Positions 35,711-44,089 of a DNA stretch of 56,555 nucleotides are shown one piece after another. This DNA is from Desulfonatronovibrio sp. Lineage in GTDB: Bacteria; Desulfobacterota; Desulfovibrionia; Desulfovibrionales; Desulfonatronovibrionaceae. The DNA lies in contig PWNK01000060.1 in the NCBI GenBank assembly GCA_003557865.1, positions 1 to 56,555 of the forward strand, in the 5' to 3' direction. A model generated the notes under the pieces. That model was not told where the DNA came from. It saw only the letters and a program-made list of their open reading frames with translations, and made no database searches. Both the position numbers and the translations under genes were made by a program. Position 1 is the stretch's first letter. Every line of letters begins with the position of its first letter.

Positions 35711-35965
35711 AAGTCTGGATGATACTTATTTCTGCAGCTAAACTTATTTTATACCCTGCTAAAGGTTTTTTCCCTGCACCCATGGAATGTTTCCAGGGCT
35801 GCTGCAAGAAAGCCTGTTTACATGAGAGATGCTGATTATTTTCGCAAGGGTTGGCTGCAGGTTGCTCAGATCTATTTTTTATCACCCTTATCCCCGGCAC
35901 TGCTCTGTCACCGGGAAGTTTAAAACAAGACCTTACTTTTTACAACAACGCGGAGGTGAACTGAA

Positions 35966-36421
35966 ATGATGGAGAAATGGTTACCCTCGAACATTTCCGG
36001 AAGTTTACCCCGGGATAAATATCCGGAAAAAATGCTGGATTTGCTTGAGGAAATGTGGACCCGTCCCTCAGCTGGATTTAGCGCATTTTCAAAAAGCTTC
36101 ATGCCTTCAGTGGAGGTAGTTGAAAAAGATGATGAAATCCTGGTAAAGGCTGAGATTCCCGGCCTGGATCCCCAGGACATTGAGCTCAGCGTGGAAAACA
36201 ACAACTTGATCCTGCGGGGAGAAAAAAAGCGGGAAAAAAAGGATGAGCAGGAGAACTATGTTCACATGGAATGCTCCTATGGAGCGTTTAACAGAGTGAT
36301 CCCCCTGCGGGCCGAGGTGGACAGAGAAAAAGTATCTGCAGGTTATAAAAACGGGGTGCTGTCGGTTTCCCTGCCCAAGGCCAGAGAGAGCAGGTCCAAA
36401 AAAATCCCCATTGAAAGCTGA
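35966..36421 (+). CDS. Small heat-shock protein, Hsp20 family (3 of 3)
   Basis: A 151-aa Hsp20 with a longer N-terminal arm (about 50 residues), then the alpha-crystallin domain: AEIPGLDPQDIELSVENNNL, MECSYGAFNRVIPL, KNGVLSVSLPK, ending in IPI. It is closer to the classic class A Hsp20 pattern. GCGGAGG precedes the ATG. A 255-bp gap separates it from the second Hsp20; the gap has no ORF and only a short CCCGG/CCGGG stem-loop, so a separate promoter is likely. A strong terminator follows. Confidence 0.93.
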   Translation: MMEKWLPSNISGSLPRDKYPEKMLDLLEEMWTRPSAGFSAFSKSFMPSVEVVEKDDEILVKAEIPGLDPQDIELSVENNNLILRGEKKREKKDEQENYVHMECSYGAFNRVIPLRAEVDREKVSAGYKNGVLSVSLPKARESRSKKIPIES

Positions 36422-36434
36422 GCCTGTGCGGCTG

Positions 36435-36474
36435 CCAAGAGAAAGGCCGGGAAAATTCCCGGCCTTTCTCTTGG
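36435..36474. terminator. 17-bp perfect hairpin between convergent genes
   Basis: 36435-36451 and 36458-36474 are perfect reverse complements with a 6-nt loop (AAAATT). The stem carries a pyrimidine tract on each strand. It sits between hsp20-3 (plus) and the 120-aa gene (minus), so it probably ends both transcripts. Confidence 0.8.
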
Positions 36475-36624
36475 AAAATGTTTCTCCAGAAACTATAAGC
36501 TTCATCTGAACAGCCTGCTCAGATGAAAGCCACTGCATGCCATTAACAAGGCACCCTGTCAGTCAGGAGTTCTGCCTGATGCCCCTTGGCTTGAACAACA
36601 ACCCGGACAACACAACAAACCTTC

Positions 36625-36987
36625 TTACTTTTTAAACAGAGATCCCAGGTCGGTAACCTGTCCTTTGCCCTTACCGGAAAGATTGCCCAGGTTTTTAAGA
36701 TCAGCTGCGCTGGAAATAGTCAGATTGCTGGAGGCTTCCAGATACTTGTTCTTGAGATCCTCAGGCGTATTCCTGTAAAAATATAGAATGTTCCTGCCGT
36801 CAATTTCTCCTGATATATCATTGTCTATGGGATATCCGAACGGAAGCAGAAGCATCTGTACACCGCCCTGCTGGGTGGGAACCATCTGCAGCATTGCCAG
36901 ATCAATCAATTTATTGTCTTTTTCACTCCACTTTCCCAGCACCATGTCACCGGTTACAATTTTAACCAGCCTGATATCATATGCCAT
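36625..36987 (-). CDS. Small protein of unknown function, 120 aa
   Basis: The start ATG at 36987 follows a strong AAGGAGC. The product is soluble. The first half (MAYDIRLVKIVTGDMVLGKW ... MLLLPFGYP) looks like a small beta-barrel, similar in feel to Sm-like or RNA-binding folds, but this is not a firm match. The tail is Gly/Lys-rich. It stands alone between the Hsp20 terminator and cvpA. Confidence 0.65.
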   Translation of the reverse strand: MAYDIRLVKIVTGDMVLGKWSEKDNKLIDLAMLQMVPTQQGGVQMLLLPFGYPIDNDISGEIDGRNILYFYRNTPEDLKNKYLEASSNLTISSAADLKNLGNLSGKGKGQVTDLGSLFKK

Positions 36988-37038
36988 AATTTGCTCCTTG
37001 TGCTAAAATATCAAATTGTCTTGCTTTCAAAACTATTG

Positions 37039-37067
37039 AAGTTAATTGCTGAATCGTATACTGTCAA
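37039..37067 (-). promoter_or_regulatory. Weak promoter candidate for the 120-aa gene
   Basis: On the minus strand TTGACA (37067-37062) is followed, after 17 bp, by TAACTT (37044-37039), 52 nt before the gene start. The -35 is perfect and the -10 is poor. Confidence 0.3.
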
Positions 37068-37154
37068 GATTATCAGAACAGGCATTCTAAACAGCACCAA
37101 ACCCTGCTTTGCTGTAGATGTTTCCACAGCTCATTATTCTGCCGGAGGCCTCCC

Positions 37155-37715
37155 ATGAACAGTCTGGACATTTTTTTCGTGGTAATTATCAGCCTTTTCC
37201 TGTTCAGGGGCATTTTTCGAGGTCTTATTCTTGAGGCATCATCCATTGCCGGTCTTGTAGCCGCCTTTGTAGCTTCAAATAAATTTTATTCAGATCTCCA
37301 GCCGGTGGCGGCCAGAATCGTCCCAAGCCCGGAATGGTCACAGGCCCTGGCTTATGTGGCCATTTTTCTGACCACCATGTTTGCCGTAGCCATCCTTTCA
37401 CAGCTGCTAAAAAAAATTATGCGCATGATTATGCTGGGATGGCTGGATCATCTGGGCGGAGGCGTGCTGGGTTTTATTAAGGCGGGGATCATCTGCGGGC
37501 TGAGCCTGCTTATTCTGACAATCTTTTTGCCCAAGGATCACGATCTTATTAAAGCTTCCAGAATAGCTCCATACATGTACACCATGACCAGCAGTCTTTC
37601 TGACTTTCTGCCTGAAGAACTTAGAGAATCATTTACTGAAAAAACTCAGACAGCCAGATTTTTTCTGGAAGAAAGCCTTGGAGAGATGGTCAGACCCGGA
37701 AAGGAAGAGCCATGA
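37155..37715 (+). CDS. cvpA: CvpA family membrane protein
   Basis: A 186-aa inner-membrane protein with four predicted helices. The family start is SLDIFFVVIISLFLFRGIFRGLILEASSIAG, with DHLGGGVLGFIKAGIICG later; the C-terminal 40 residues are soluble and acidic. CvpA is linked in Enterobacteria to colicin V production and envelope homeostasis; its biochemical role is unsettled. CCGGAGG precedes the ATG. The stop overlaps the mazG start by 4 bp. Confidence 0.9.
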   Translation: MNSLDIFFVVIISLFLFRGIFRGLILEASSIAGLVAAFVASNKFYSDLQPVAARIVPSPEWSQALAYVAIFLTTMFAVAILSQLLKKIMRMIMLGWLDHLGGGVLGFIKAGIICGLSLLILTIFLPKDHDLIKASRIAPYMYTMTSSLSDFLPEELRESFTEKTQTARFFLEESLGEMVRPGKEEP

Positions 37716-38488
37716 ACCAGGAACATGGAATTGAAAAGATTATGAGCGTAATCAAAAGGCTGCTGGGTCCAGAAGGATGTCCCTGGGACCGGGAACAGAC
37801 CCCTGACAGTCTTTGCGACTACCTTATTGAAGAAACTTTTGAGCTGGTCAGTGCCATTCATTCCCAAAACATCCCCGAGATAGTGGAGGAAATGGGGGAT
37901 GTCTTTTTTCTTCTGCTCTTTATATCCAGCCTTTATGAAAAAGAATTCACCCTAAATGAAGTCTGGATGAATAACTCCGCCAAGATGATCTCCAGACATC
38001 CGCACGTTTTTGATGGGGAACATTTTGCAACCAGAGAAGACCTGCTGCGCAACTGGGAAAAGGCAAAAAAAAGGGAGAAGGCCGATAAAAGCTTGTCCCC
38101 TTTTGACTCCATTCCCAGAAATCTCCCTCCTCTGCTCTTGGCCTACCGCATTAATTCCAAGGCGGCCAGGACCGGATTCACCTGGAGCGATGTCCAGGCA
38201 GTAGAGAAGAAGCTGAAAGAAGAATGGCAGGAATTCCTTGAGGCCAGAAGCATGAATGATGAAAAAATGGCTGAGAAGGAATTCGGGGACTATCTTTTCA
38301 CGCTGGTGGAATTCGGACGCAGAAACAGGATAAAGGCCAATACCGCCCTTTCCATGGCCAACAGCAAGTTTCTGGACAGAGTTTCTCAAATGGAAAACCT
38401 GGCCCTGGCACGAGGCCTGGATATCTGGAATCTGGACATGGAGGAAATGGACGCCCTGTGGGAAGAAGTCAAATCAACTAAGCATTAG
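37712..38488 (+). CDS. mazG: Nucleoside triphosphate pyrophosphohydrolase MazG
   Basis: A 258-aa all-alpha NTP-PPase of the tandem-domain type. The first domain has LRRLLGPEGCPWDREQT-like residues (RLLGPEGCPWDREQTPDSL) and the EEMGDVFFLLL metal site; the second, about residues 140-250, repeats EFGDYLFTLVEF. MazG removes aberrant or signalling nucleotides. Its ATG overlaps the cvpA stop. The last 11 bp overlap the convergent cmk gene. Confidence 0.95.
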   Translation: MNQEHGIEKIMSVIKRLLGPEGCPWDREQTPDSLCDYLIEETFELVSAIHSQNIPEIVEEMGDVFFLLLFISSLYEKEFTLNEVWMNNSAKMISRHPHVFDGEHFATREDLLRNWEKAKKREKADKSLSPFDSIPRNLPPLLLAYRINSKAARTGFTWSDVQAVEKKLKEEWQEFLEARSMNDEKMAEKEFGDYLFTLVEFGRRNRIKANTALSMANSKFLDRVSQMENLALARGLDIWNLDMEEMDALWEEVKSTKH

Positions 38489-39170
38489 CCCCTGGCTGCT
38501 TATTCCCGGACTGCAGGACCCTGTGAATCTCTTCAAGTACACCATCAGGGCAATATTTCCCAGTATCAATTACGTATGCGTCAGGAGCCGGCCTGAGGGG
38601 GGCTATGGCCCTGGTTCTGTCCTGCTCATCTCTTTTGATCATCTGCGCAAGAATTAGACCATAATCAGCTTTTATCCCCATGGATTCAAGCTGGGACACT
38701 CTTCTTTCCGCCCGGGTCCTGGGGGATGCGTCAAGAAAAAACTTATACCGCGCGCCGGGGAAAACAACACTGCCCATATCCCTGCCTTCGGCCACCAGAG
38801 AGGTGGATCCCCCTATTCTTTGCTGGGTTTCTTTCAGAAAATCTCTGACCACTTCAAGCTGTCCTGCCCTTGAGGCCAGCATGCCCACCTCTTCTGTCCT
38901 GATCTCCGGACCCAGCCTGCTGTTGTTCAGGGTAACCGAACTCTGCCTCGCAGAACCCTCCAGACCAAAACTTATCCCGGCAAGGATAGTTTTTATCTTT
39001 TCCTGGTCATGTCCGCAGCCTTTACGCTCAAGGATCAAACCCACGGCTCTGAACATTGCTCCAGTGTCCAGATAGGCTATGTCCAGGCTGTCTGCCAGTT
39101 TTCTGGCCAGTGTGGTTTTGCCGACCCCTGCCGGACCGTCAATGGTTATTATCAGAGGGATAGCATTCAA
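38478..39170 (-). CDS. cmk: Cytidylate kinase
   Basis: A 230-aa enzyme that phosphorylates CMP and dCMP. The P-loop is GPAGVGKTT; LDTGAMFRAVG binds CMP, EGRDMGSVVFP is the usual DGRD block with E for D, and KRDEQDRTRAIAPLRPAPDA is the lid. It starts at TTG (39170), inside the last bases of hisC (TTGA overlap); no in-frame ATG is near. It is 11 bp into mazG at the other end, a tail-to-tail overlap. Confidence 0.93.
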   Translation of the reverse strand: MNAIPLIITIDGPAGVGKTTLARKLADSLDIAYLDTGAMFRAVGLILERKGCGHDQEKIKTILAGISFGLEGSARQSSVTLNNSRLGPEIRTEEVGMLASRAGQLEVVRDFLKETQQRIGGSTSLVAEGRDMGSVVFPGARYKFFLDASPRTRAERRVSQLESMGIKADYGLILAQMIKRDEQDRTRAIAPLRPAPDAYVIDTGKYCPDGVLEEIHRVLQSGNKQPGANA

Positions 39171-40270
39171 TGCAGGATCGCCCGAAGTTCACTGATAAAA
39201 GTCTTGTTCTCTGTTTCAGTTCCCACGCTGACCCTTATCAGATGCGAAAGCCCATAACTGTTCAAGGGCCTGACAATCACCCCCCGGGCCAGAAGCTTTT
39301 CAAAAACAACCCGGGCATCTGCCGGAGGTTTGAACATAAGAAAATTGGCCTGGGAGGGATAAACCTCGCAATCCATAATTTCAAGCTCATGAGCAAGATA
39401 CTGCCTGCCCCTTAAGACCAGCTCCAAGGTCGCCTGCTTGAACATAGAGTCCTTAAGGGCTGCCTGAGCCGCTTTTTCCCCAAGTACATTTATACTGAAA
39501 GGCAGCCTGACCCGCCGGACATAATCAGCCAGAAACCTGGGAAAGATGCCAAAGCCCACCCTGAGTCCAGCCAGACCGAATAATTTGGAGAAGGTTCTCA
39601 AAATGACCATTCGCTCTGACTTGAGAGCTGTCTGCAGCGAGCTGAACTTGTCCAGGGGAGAGGCAAAATCGATATAGGCCTCATCAATTACCAGAATGGC
39701 TGTCTCGGGAAGACTCATGCACAGTGTTTCAATTTCTGAAAAAGGAACTGCAAAGCCTGAAGGATTATCAGGGTTTGTCAAGAAGACAAGCTTGGTATGC
39801 TCATCAACCAGGCCAAGCAGGCCTTGCCAGTCAAAGGAAAAGTCCGGTTTAAGAGGACACTGCCTGAAATCAACTCCGCAAAGCTTTGCCTGCAGCTGAT
39901 ATATACTGAAACAGGGCTTAAATGCTAGAATATTGTCTCTGCCTGGACAGGCTTAAATCCTGATCAAAAGATCGATAATTTCATCAGAACCATTGCCGCA
40001 GACTATTCTGCCGGGGTCAACTCCCAGATAGAGCCCTAGTGCTCTGCAAAGCTCAGGATTGCCTGCTGAGGGATACCTGAAGGAAAGGGGAGCGTTCCTC
40101 TTGATTGTTTCCTGGACAACAGGTGAAACCCCCAGGGGATTTTCATTGCTGGCCATCTTAATGACATTGTTCAGCTTATATTTTTCCCTGATCTCATCTA
40201 TACTCAGGCCGGGTGAATACGGGTCAAATATCAGCACCTCAGGCCTGATGAACCTCTGAATCAATTCCAT
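39167..40270 (-). pseudogene. hisC: Histidinol-phosphate aminotransferase with an in-frame stop
   Basis: A PLP aminotransferase for histidine synthesis, split by one in-frame TAA at 39953-39955 (codon 106). Before it: NVIKMASNENPLGVSP and FRYPSAGNPELCRAL to GNGSDEIIDLLIRI. After it, in the same frame, come ACPGRDNILAFKPCFSIYQL, then TNPDNPSGF, VIDEAY, RTFSKLFGLAGLRVG with the PLP lysine, and a normal C-terminus. There is no frameshift, and total length (367 sense codons) is normal. It is therefore a nonsense mutation, a sequencing error or read-through. A separate downstream start (TTG at 39781) would lack the substrate half. It lies between the PilZ-like gene and cmk. Confidence 0.85.
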
Positions 40271-40358
40271 AATGGTAACAGCCTATGTTTTTTATCTACG
40301 GTATGCCAAAAGGGCCAAGAAAGATACTCGACCTGCAGCAAAAATAATTGTCCAACGG

Positions 40359-40643
40359 TCAAGAACAGGTGCTGCTGATCTTTTCCAGGAGGTTTTTATC
40401 AGCCCTGATAATTTTGAGAAAGGTGCCCCTGGGCAGGTCTGCGCTCACTGGCCCGAAAAGGTTGGACCAAACTGGAAGGACCTGGGCTTTTCCCCAGGTT
40501 TCATTGGCTATGGAGATGGTTAAGCCGATCTGTTGACCCAAAGGAAAGACCTTCTCCCCGGGGATAAACAGCCCTTCAGCCCCCAGGAAGTCCTTCCTCC
40601 AGATTTTTAAAAAGTCGTTCAGACTGGTCAGCCTTAATTCCAT
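40359..40643 (-). CDS. PilZ-like small protein downstream of pilQ
   Basis: A 94-aa protein starting 2 bp after the pilQ stop. The block AEGLFIPGEKVFPLGQQIGLTISI, then AQVLPVWSN and PRGTFLKI, follows the beta-barrel pattern of PilZ domains of the short Myxococcus/Desulfovibrio type. The cyclic-di-GMP-binding RxxxR and DxSxxG motifs are not evident, so ligand binding is doubtful. Its place at the end of a pilus operon fits a pilus-assembly accessory. Confidence 0.6.
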   Translation of the reverse strand: MELRLTSLNDFLKIWRKDFLGAEGLFIPGEKVFPLGQQIGLTISIANETWGKAQVLPVWSNLFGPVSADLPRGTFLKIIRADKNLLEKISSTCS

Positions 40644-40645
40644 TT

Positions 40646-42394
40646 TTAAAGAATTTCCGGTCTAATAAAAATCAAAAGTTCATTTTTACTGTCGCTGATG
40701 AACTGATTTTTAAATAACCATCCCAGAAAAGGCAGGCTTCCCAGACCAGGGATCCGGCCTTCTGCCTCTTCTTCTATGGTTTTCTTTATCCCCCCGATGA
40801 CAATTGTTTCGCCGTTTTCAACCAGAAATTTTGTCCTGGTAACCCTGGTCTCTATGCCATCCCCTGAGGGACTGTCGTCTGTCAGCTCCAGATCCAGGAT
40901 CAGTCTGTCATCAGCTGTTATCTGGGGTTGAACAGCCAGCCTTAAAACAGCATCTTCATAATCTGTCCTGGTTCCTCTCTCATCAACAACCTGAATGGGT
41001 ATCCTCAGCCCCTGTTCAATTTCCGCACGGACATTATTTAAAGTCACAATTCTTGGAGCGGATACAGTCCTGGACTTGTTTTGAGTTTCGCCAAGCCTCA
41101 GCTCAGCGTCAAGGGTAAACAATGATCCGCTTACCCTTTCCAGGGTTCCGGTGAGGGACGCCGTGTACTCTGGCATTCTGGGAAAATTCATGCTGGAATA
41201 TTCCACTCCACCAACAATATCCCCGCTTGGTGAAAAGGCGTTCTGTTCAGGGTACAGAAAATTCCATCCAATCCCCAATCCCCTTCGAAAATCTTCAGTG
41301 GCGTATACGATCCTTGCTTCAATGTAAACCTGTCTTTCCGGACGATCCAGATTCTGAATAAGGGCTCTTACCTCAAGCAGACTGGAAGCCGTGTCCTGAA
41401 CGATAAGCGTATTGGTTCTAGCATCATGGGTAACCTTGCCCCTCTCTGAAAGAAAATCCCTGACCTGGGGCATGATTTCGCTGGCAGTTGAGTAGTTTAT
41501 CTGAATGAATTCATGTTCCAGGGGCTCAAGCTGCTTCATGCTCTCCCTGGCCTGAGCCGCTGCTTCCCTGGCCCTTCTGGCCTGATCCCTCTCAGCTTCG
41601 AGCTTCTGGGCGGTAGCAATACGGATGATATTCCCCCTGTGCACCATTCCCAGATTTTTCTGGATAAGAACCAGATCCAGGGCCTGGTCCCATGTAACAT
41701 TCATCAGCCTCAGGGAAATTCTGCCCCGGACCTCCTCATCAAGGACCAGGTTGTAGTCAGTTATGGATGTTATCAGCCGGATTACATGCTCAACTTCGGC
41801 ATTCTGCAAATCAATGGAGATGAGCTCTCCTGTATACTCTTGCTTCATACCCGGAAAAAGGGTGTTAAGCTCCAGAAACTGAAAATCATCACCCGCCTCT
41901 CTGTCAACGGCCTGGACAGAGGAGTTCCCTCTGCTGCTTCTGACTGCCTTGACTGCTCCTATGGAAGAATCATCATTCCTGGAAAACCTGAAGGTCAGGC
42001 TGTTCTCCCCGGGCATTACTTCATATTCAACGCTTTCATCCCAAGTCCAGATGAGTCTGGTTCCGTCAGGTGTACTCCGGACAAAAAGCGACCTGACACT
42101 GGAATCAAAATCGTCCAGGCGGTAAAGGCGAACCATGGACATAGGTGCCCTGAGTCCAGGGATGAGCGCTTCCAGACGGGAGTCGTCTTGATGTGCAACA
42201 GATGGAACCGGTATATTGCTCCCTTTAAGCGACACATAGAGATATCCGTCTCTGTCCTTCCAGAAATCAAGATCGGTTATTTCTCCCTTATAGCCTGGAT
42301 CAGCTGCAGCAGACAAGTGATCATGGCTGATGAGCATAAGCACCATGACCGCGACAATCAGGGAGGAAACAATCCACGTTTGTCTTTTAATCAT
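40646..42394 (-). CDS. pilQ: Type IV pilus secretin PilQ
   Basis: A 582-aa outer-membrane secretin with an N-terminal signal/anchor (SSLIVAVMVLMLISHDHLSAAA). It has an AMIN-like beta domain (about 35-150), an STN-type domain (ISIDLQNAEVEHVIRLITSI, near 200), the N1 domain (LEHEFIQINYSTASEIMPQV) and the secretin core (about 370-582), ending SLPFLGWLFKNQFISDSKNE and LLIFIRPEI. An internal charged coiled coil (RDQARRAREAAAQARESM) is unusual and inserted between the STN and N1 regions. ATG directly follows the pilP TAG, with AAGGAAG upstream. Confidence 0.95.
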   Translation of the reverse strand: MIKRQTWIVSSLIVAVMVLMLISHDHLSAAADPGYKGEITDLDFWKDRDGYLYVSLKGSNIPVPSVAHQDDSRLEALIPGLRAPMSMVRLYRLDDFDSSVRSLFVRSTPDGTRLIWTWDESVEYEVMPGENSLTFRFSRNDDSSIGAVKAVRSSRGNSSVQAVDREAGDDFQFLELNTLFPGMKQEYTGELISIDLQNAEVEHVIRLITSITDYNLVLDEEVRGRISLRLMNVTWDQALDLVLIQKNLGMVHRGNIIRIATAQKLEAERDQARRAREAAAQARESMKQLEPLEHEFIQINYSTASEIMPQVRDFLSERGKVTHDARTNTLIVQDTASSLLEVRALIQNLDRPERQVYIEARIVYATEDFRRGLGIGWNFLYPEQNAFSPSGDIVGGVEYSSMNFPRMPEYTASLTGTLERVSGSLFTLDAELRLGETQNKSRTVSAPRIVTLNNVRAEIEQGLRIPIQVVDERGTRTDYEDAVLRLAVQPQITADDRLILDLELTDDSPSGDGIETRVTRTKFLVENGETIVIGGIKKTIEEEAEGRIPGLGSLPFLGWLFKNQFISDSKNELLIFIRPEIL

Positions 42395-42898
42395 CTAATC
42401 TTCCTTTCCGGGGCGCAACTTAAGCGTGGTTCGTCTTTCCTCGGTCACTCCGAATATGTTGGCAACCTTTTCCAGAACAACGACCTGATCGGGCAAAACC
42501 TCGATTACTTGACCCTGATGCCGACCTACCACTGTGCCCTTTCTGAGGATAAAACCTTTTCCGTCCGGCAGCTCCACCATGGCCGCAGGCTCATGCAGCG
42601 GGGCGCTTGCCCAGAGGACACCCACAAGGTTAAGCTGTCTGACATCTATCCTTTCCAAACGAGTCAGGGGCCTCTGCGGTATTGCCGGCTCCTGTCTTTC
42701 TTCCTGAACAGGAGGCTGAACAAAAGGAACGAAAGGATCGGCTATGCCTTGAGGACTGTAGGAATATGCCGGGGGCGCCAGCCATTCAGGGTAAACACTT
42801 TGATCCAGATCCATAAGCCCTGATGTGTTGTCCATGGCATAAACGGCCCTGGCAGTAAAACAAACCATGAGCAGTATTGCTGAGAGCCTAACCGCCAT
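42395..42898 (-). CDS. pilP: Type IV pilus assembly lipoprotein-like protein PilP
   Basis: A 167-aa periplasmic protein starting at the ATG at 42898, which follows AGGAGG and gives a signal peptide (MAVRLSAILLMVCFTARAVYA). No lipobox cysteine is present. After a Pro-rich region, residues 80-167 form the PilP beta-sandwich: LTRLERIDVRQLNLVGVL, KGFILRKGTVVGRHQGQV. It connects the inner-membrane PilMNO complex to PilQ. It overlaps pilO by 11 bp. Confidence 0.9.
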   Translation of the reverse strand: MAVRLSAILLMVCFTARAVYAMDNTSGLMDLDQSVYPEWLAPPAYSYSPQGIADPFVPFVQPPVQEERQEPAIPQRPLTRLERIDVRQLNLVGVLWASAPLHEPAAMVELPDGKGFILRKGTVVGRHQGQVIEVLPDQVVVLEKVANIFGVTEERRTTLKLRPGKED

Positions 42899-43502
42899 CC
42901 CTGGCCTCCTGTTCCGCCTGTGATAATGATCTGTATACCAGAAGCACTGCCTCCGCAGAAAGCAATATCCTTTCACCCTGCTGCCCAGAAACAGGGTTCA
43001 GCCTCAGGCTTTGAAGACTGACCAGTCTGTCAAGTCTTGCCAGCTCATCAAAATAGCTGACTAGATCATGAAAGTTCCCCTGCAGCCGCAACTGCACGCT
43101 TCTGCTGGCGTAGTAGCTGTGCACTTCTTCAGAGCCTGGCTGAAAAAGCAAAAAACGAACTCCTTTCTCATTTCCCAGTCTTTCAAAAGACGCCAGGAGT
43201 CTTTCAAGGGCATGGGCATCTTCAGGCAACAGGGCTCTGGCCAGAATAAGCTCTCTTTCCATAATTTCAAACTTGTCCTCCATCTCGGGAAGCCTGGCTG
43301 CCTGTATGGAAAATCTTGCAATATCCTGCTCCAGAGATTCAACCTCCTGCTGCAGACTGCTGATCCTGTCCAGGGCGGGGCTCAGATAGAAGTACCAGGA
43401 CAAACCGCAGATTACTGCCAGTATCAGGACCTGCACCAGAACCTTCTGCGTCCTGGAGAGTTTTTCAACGCTCGATAGAATATCCTGCTTATTGATTTTC
43501 AT
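42888..43502 (-). CDS. pilO: Type IV pilus inner-membrane protein PilO
   Basis: A 204-aa bitopic protein with one N-terminal membrane helix (VLVQVLILAVICGLSWYFYL), a coiled coil (SLQQEVESLEQDIARF) and a periplasmic ferredoxin-like fold. It pairs with PilN to align the pilus platform. It starts 5 bp after pilN and overlaps the pilP start. Confidence 0.92.
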   Translation of the reverse strand: MKINKQDILSSVEKLSRTQKVLVQVLILAVICGLSWYFYLSPALDRISSLQQEVESLEQDIARFSIQAARLPEMEDKFEIMERELILARALLPEDAHALERLLASFERLGNEKGVRFLLFQPGSEEVHSYYASRSVQLRLQGNFHDLVSYFDELARLDRLVSLQSLRLNPVSGQQGERILLSAEAVLLVYRSLSQAEQEARDGG

Positions 43503-43507
43503 ATGTT

Positions 43508-44065
43508 TTAATGTTCTGGAGCAGGTCCTGCCCTGATCTGAAACTGAAATTCCACCAGATTGAGGTTCATGACCTGCCTGCTTGAAGTCCTTTGCGTGCT
43601 GACTGAGCGCACAAAAGGAGAGCTCCTGAGCTCATCTACATATCTCGCGAAAGCCTGGTTATCCAGAGCTACTCCTCTTATATCCAGGACCGAGTCCCTG
43701 CTGAGGTTGAAAGACTCAAACCAGATCATTTCCTGGTGGAGGTGCCTTACTGTCTCATCAACGTATCTAACCGGCAACTGCTGCTTACGGCGAATATCCT
43801 TGATGGCTGAAATATTGGACTGAATTTCCTCAAGCTGTCTCTGCAGCTGATTAATTCTTCCGACCCTGGCCAGGAGTAACTGTCTCTGAGTTTGTTTTTC
43901 CTGGACTGTCTCTTCCAGTTCAATGATTTTTCTCCCGGACCAGATCCCGGAGGCAACGATTGCAGCTGCCACAATAAGCACCAGAACCGCAAACACAATT
44001 ATCTGTTTTTCCGTGTCTGAAGCCTTGGCCCTTTTGGAGTGCGGAAGAAGATTTATTTTGATCAT
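43508..44065 (-). CDS. pilN: Type IV pilus inner-membrane protein PilN
   Basis: A 185-aa protein with the family N-terminus MIKINLLPH, which inserts into a groove of PilM, a membrane helix (about residues 21-44) and a coiled coil plus periplasmic domain. Order and spacing with pilM and pilO confirm it. Confidence 0.93.
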   Translation of the reverse strand: MIKINLLPHSKRAKASDTEKQIIVFAVLVLIVAAAIVASGIWSGRKIIELEETVQEKQTQRQLLLARVGRINQLQRQLEEIQSNISAIKDIRRKQQLPVRYVDETVRHLHQEMIWFESFNLSRDSVLDIRGVALDNQAFARYVDELRSSPFVRSVSTQRTSSRQVMNLNLVEFQFQIRAGPAPEH

Positions 44066-44089
44066 AACCGGATTAAATAAGATGCCATT

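Noticed and set aside
39782-39952. Frameshift in hisC
   Set aside because: The two halves and the middle 57 codons are in one frame; the defect is a single in-frame TAA.
41513-42823. 436-codon plus-strand ORF opposite pilQ and pilP
   Set aside because: It is antisense to two well-supported pil genes, has no ribosome site and no recognisable sequence.
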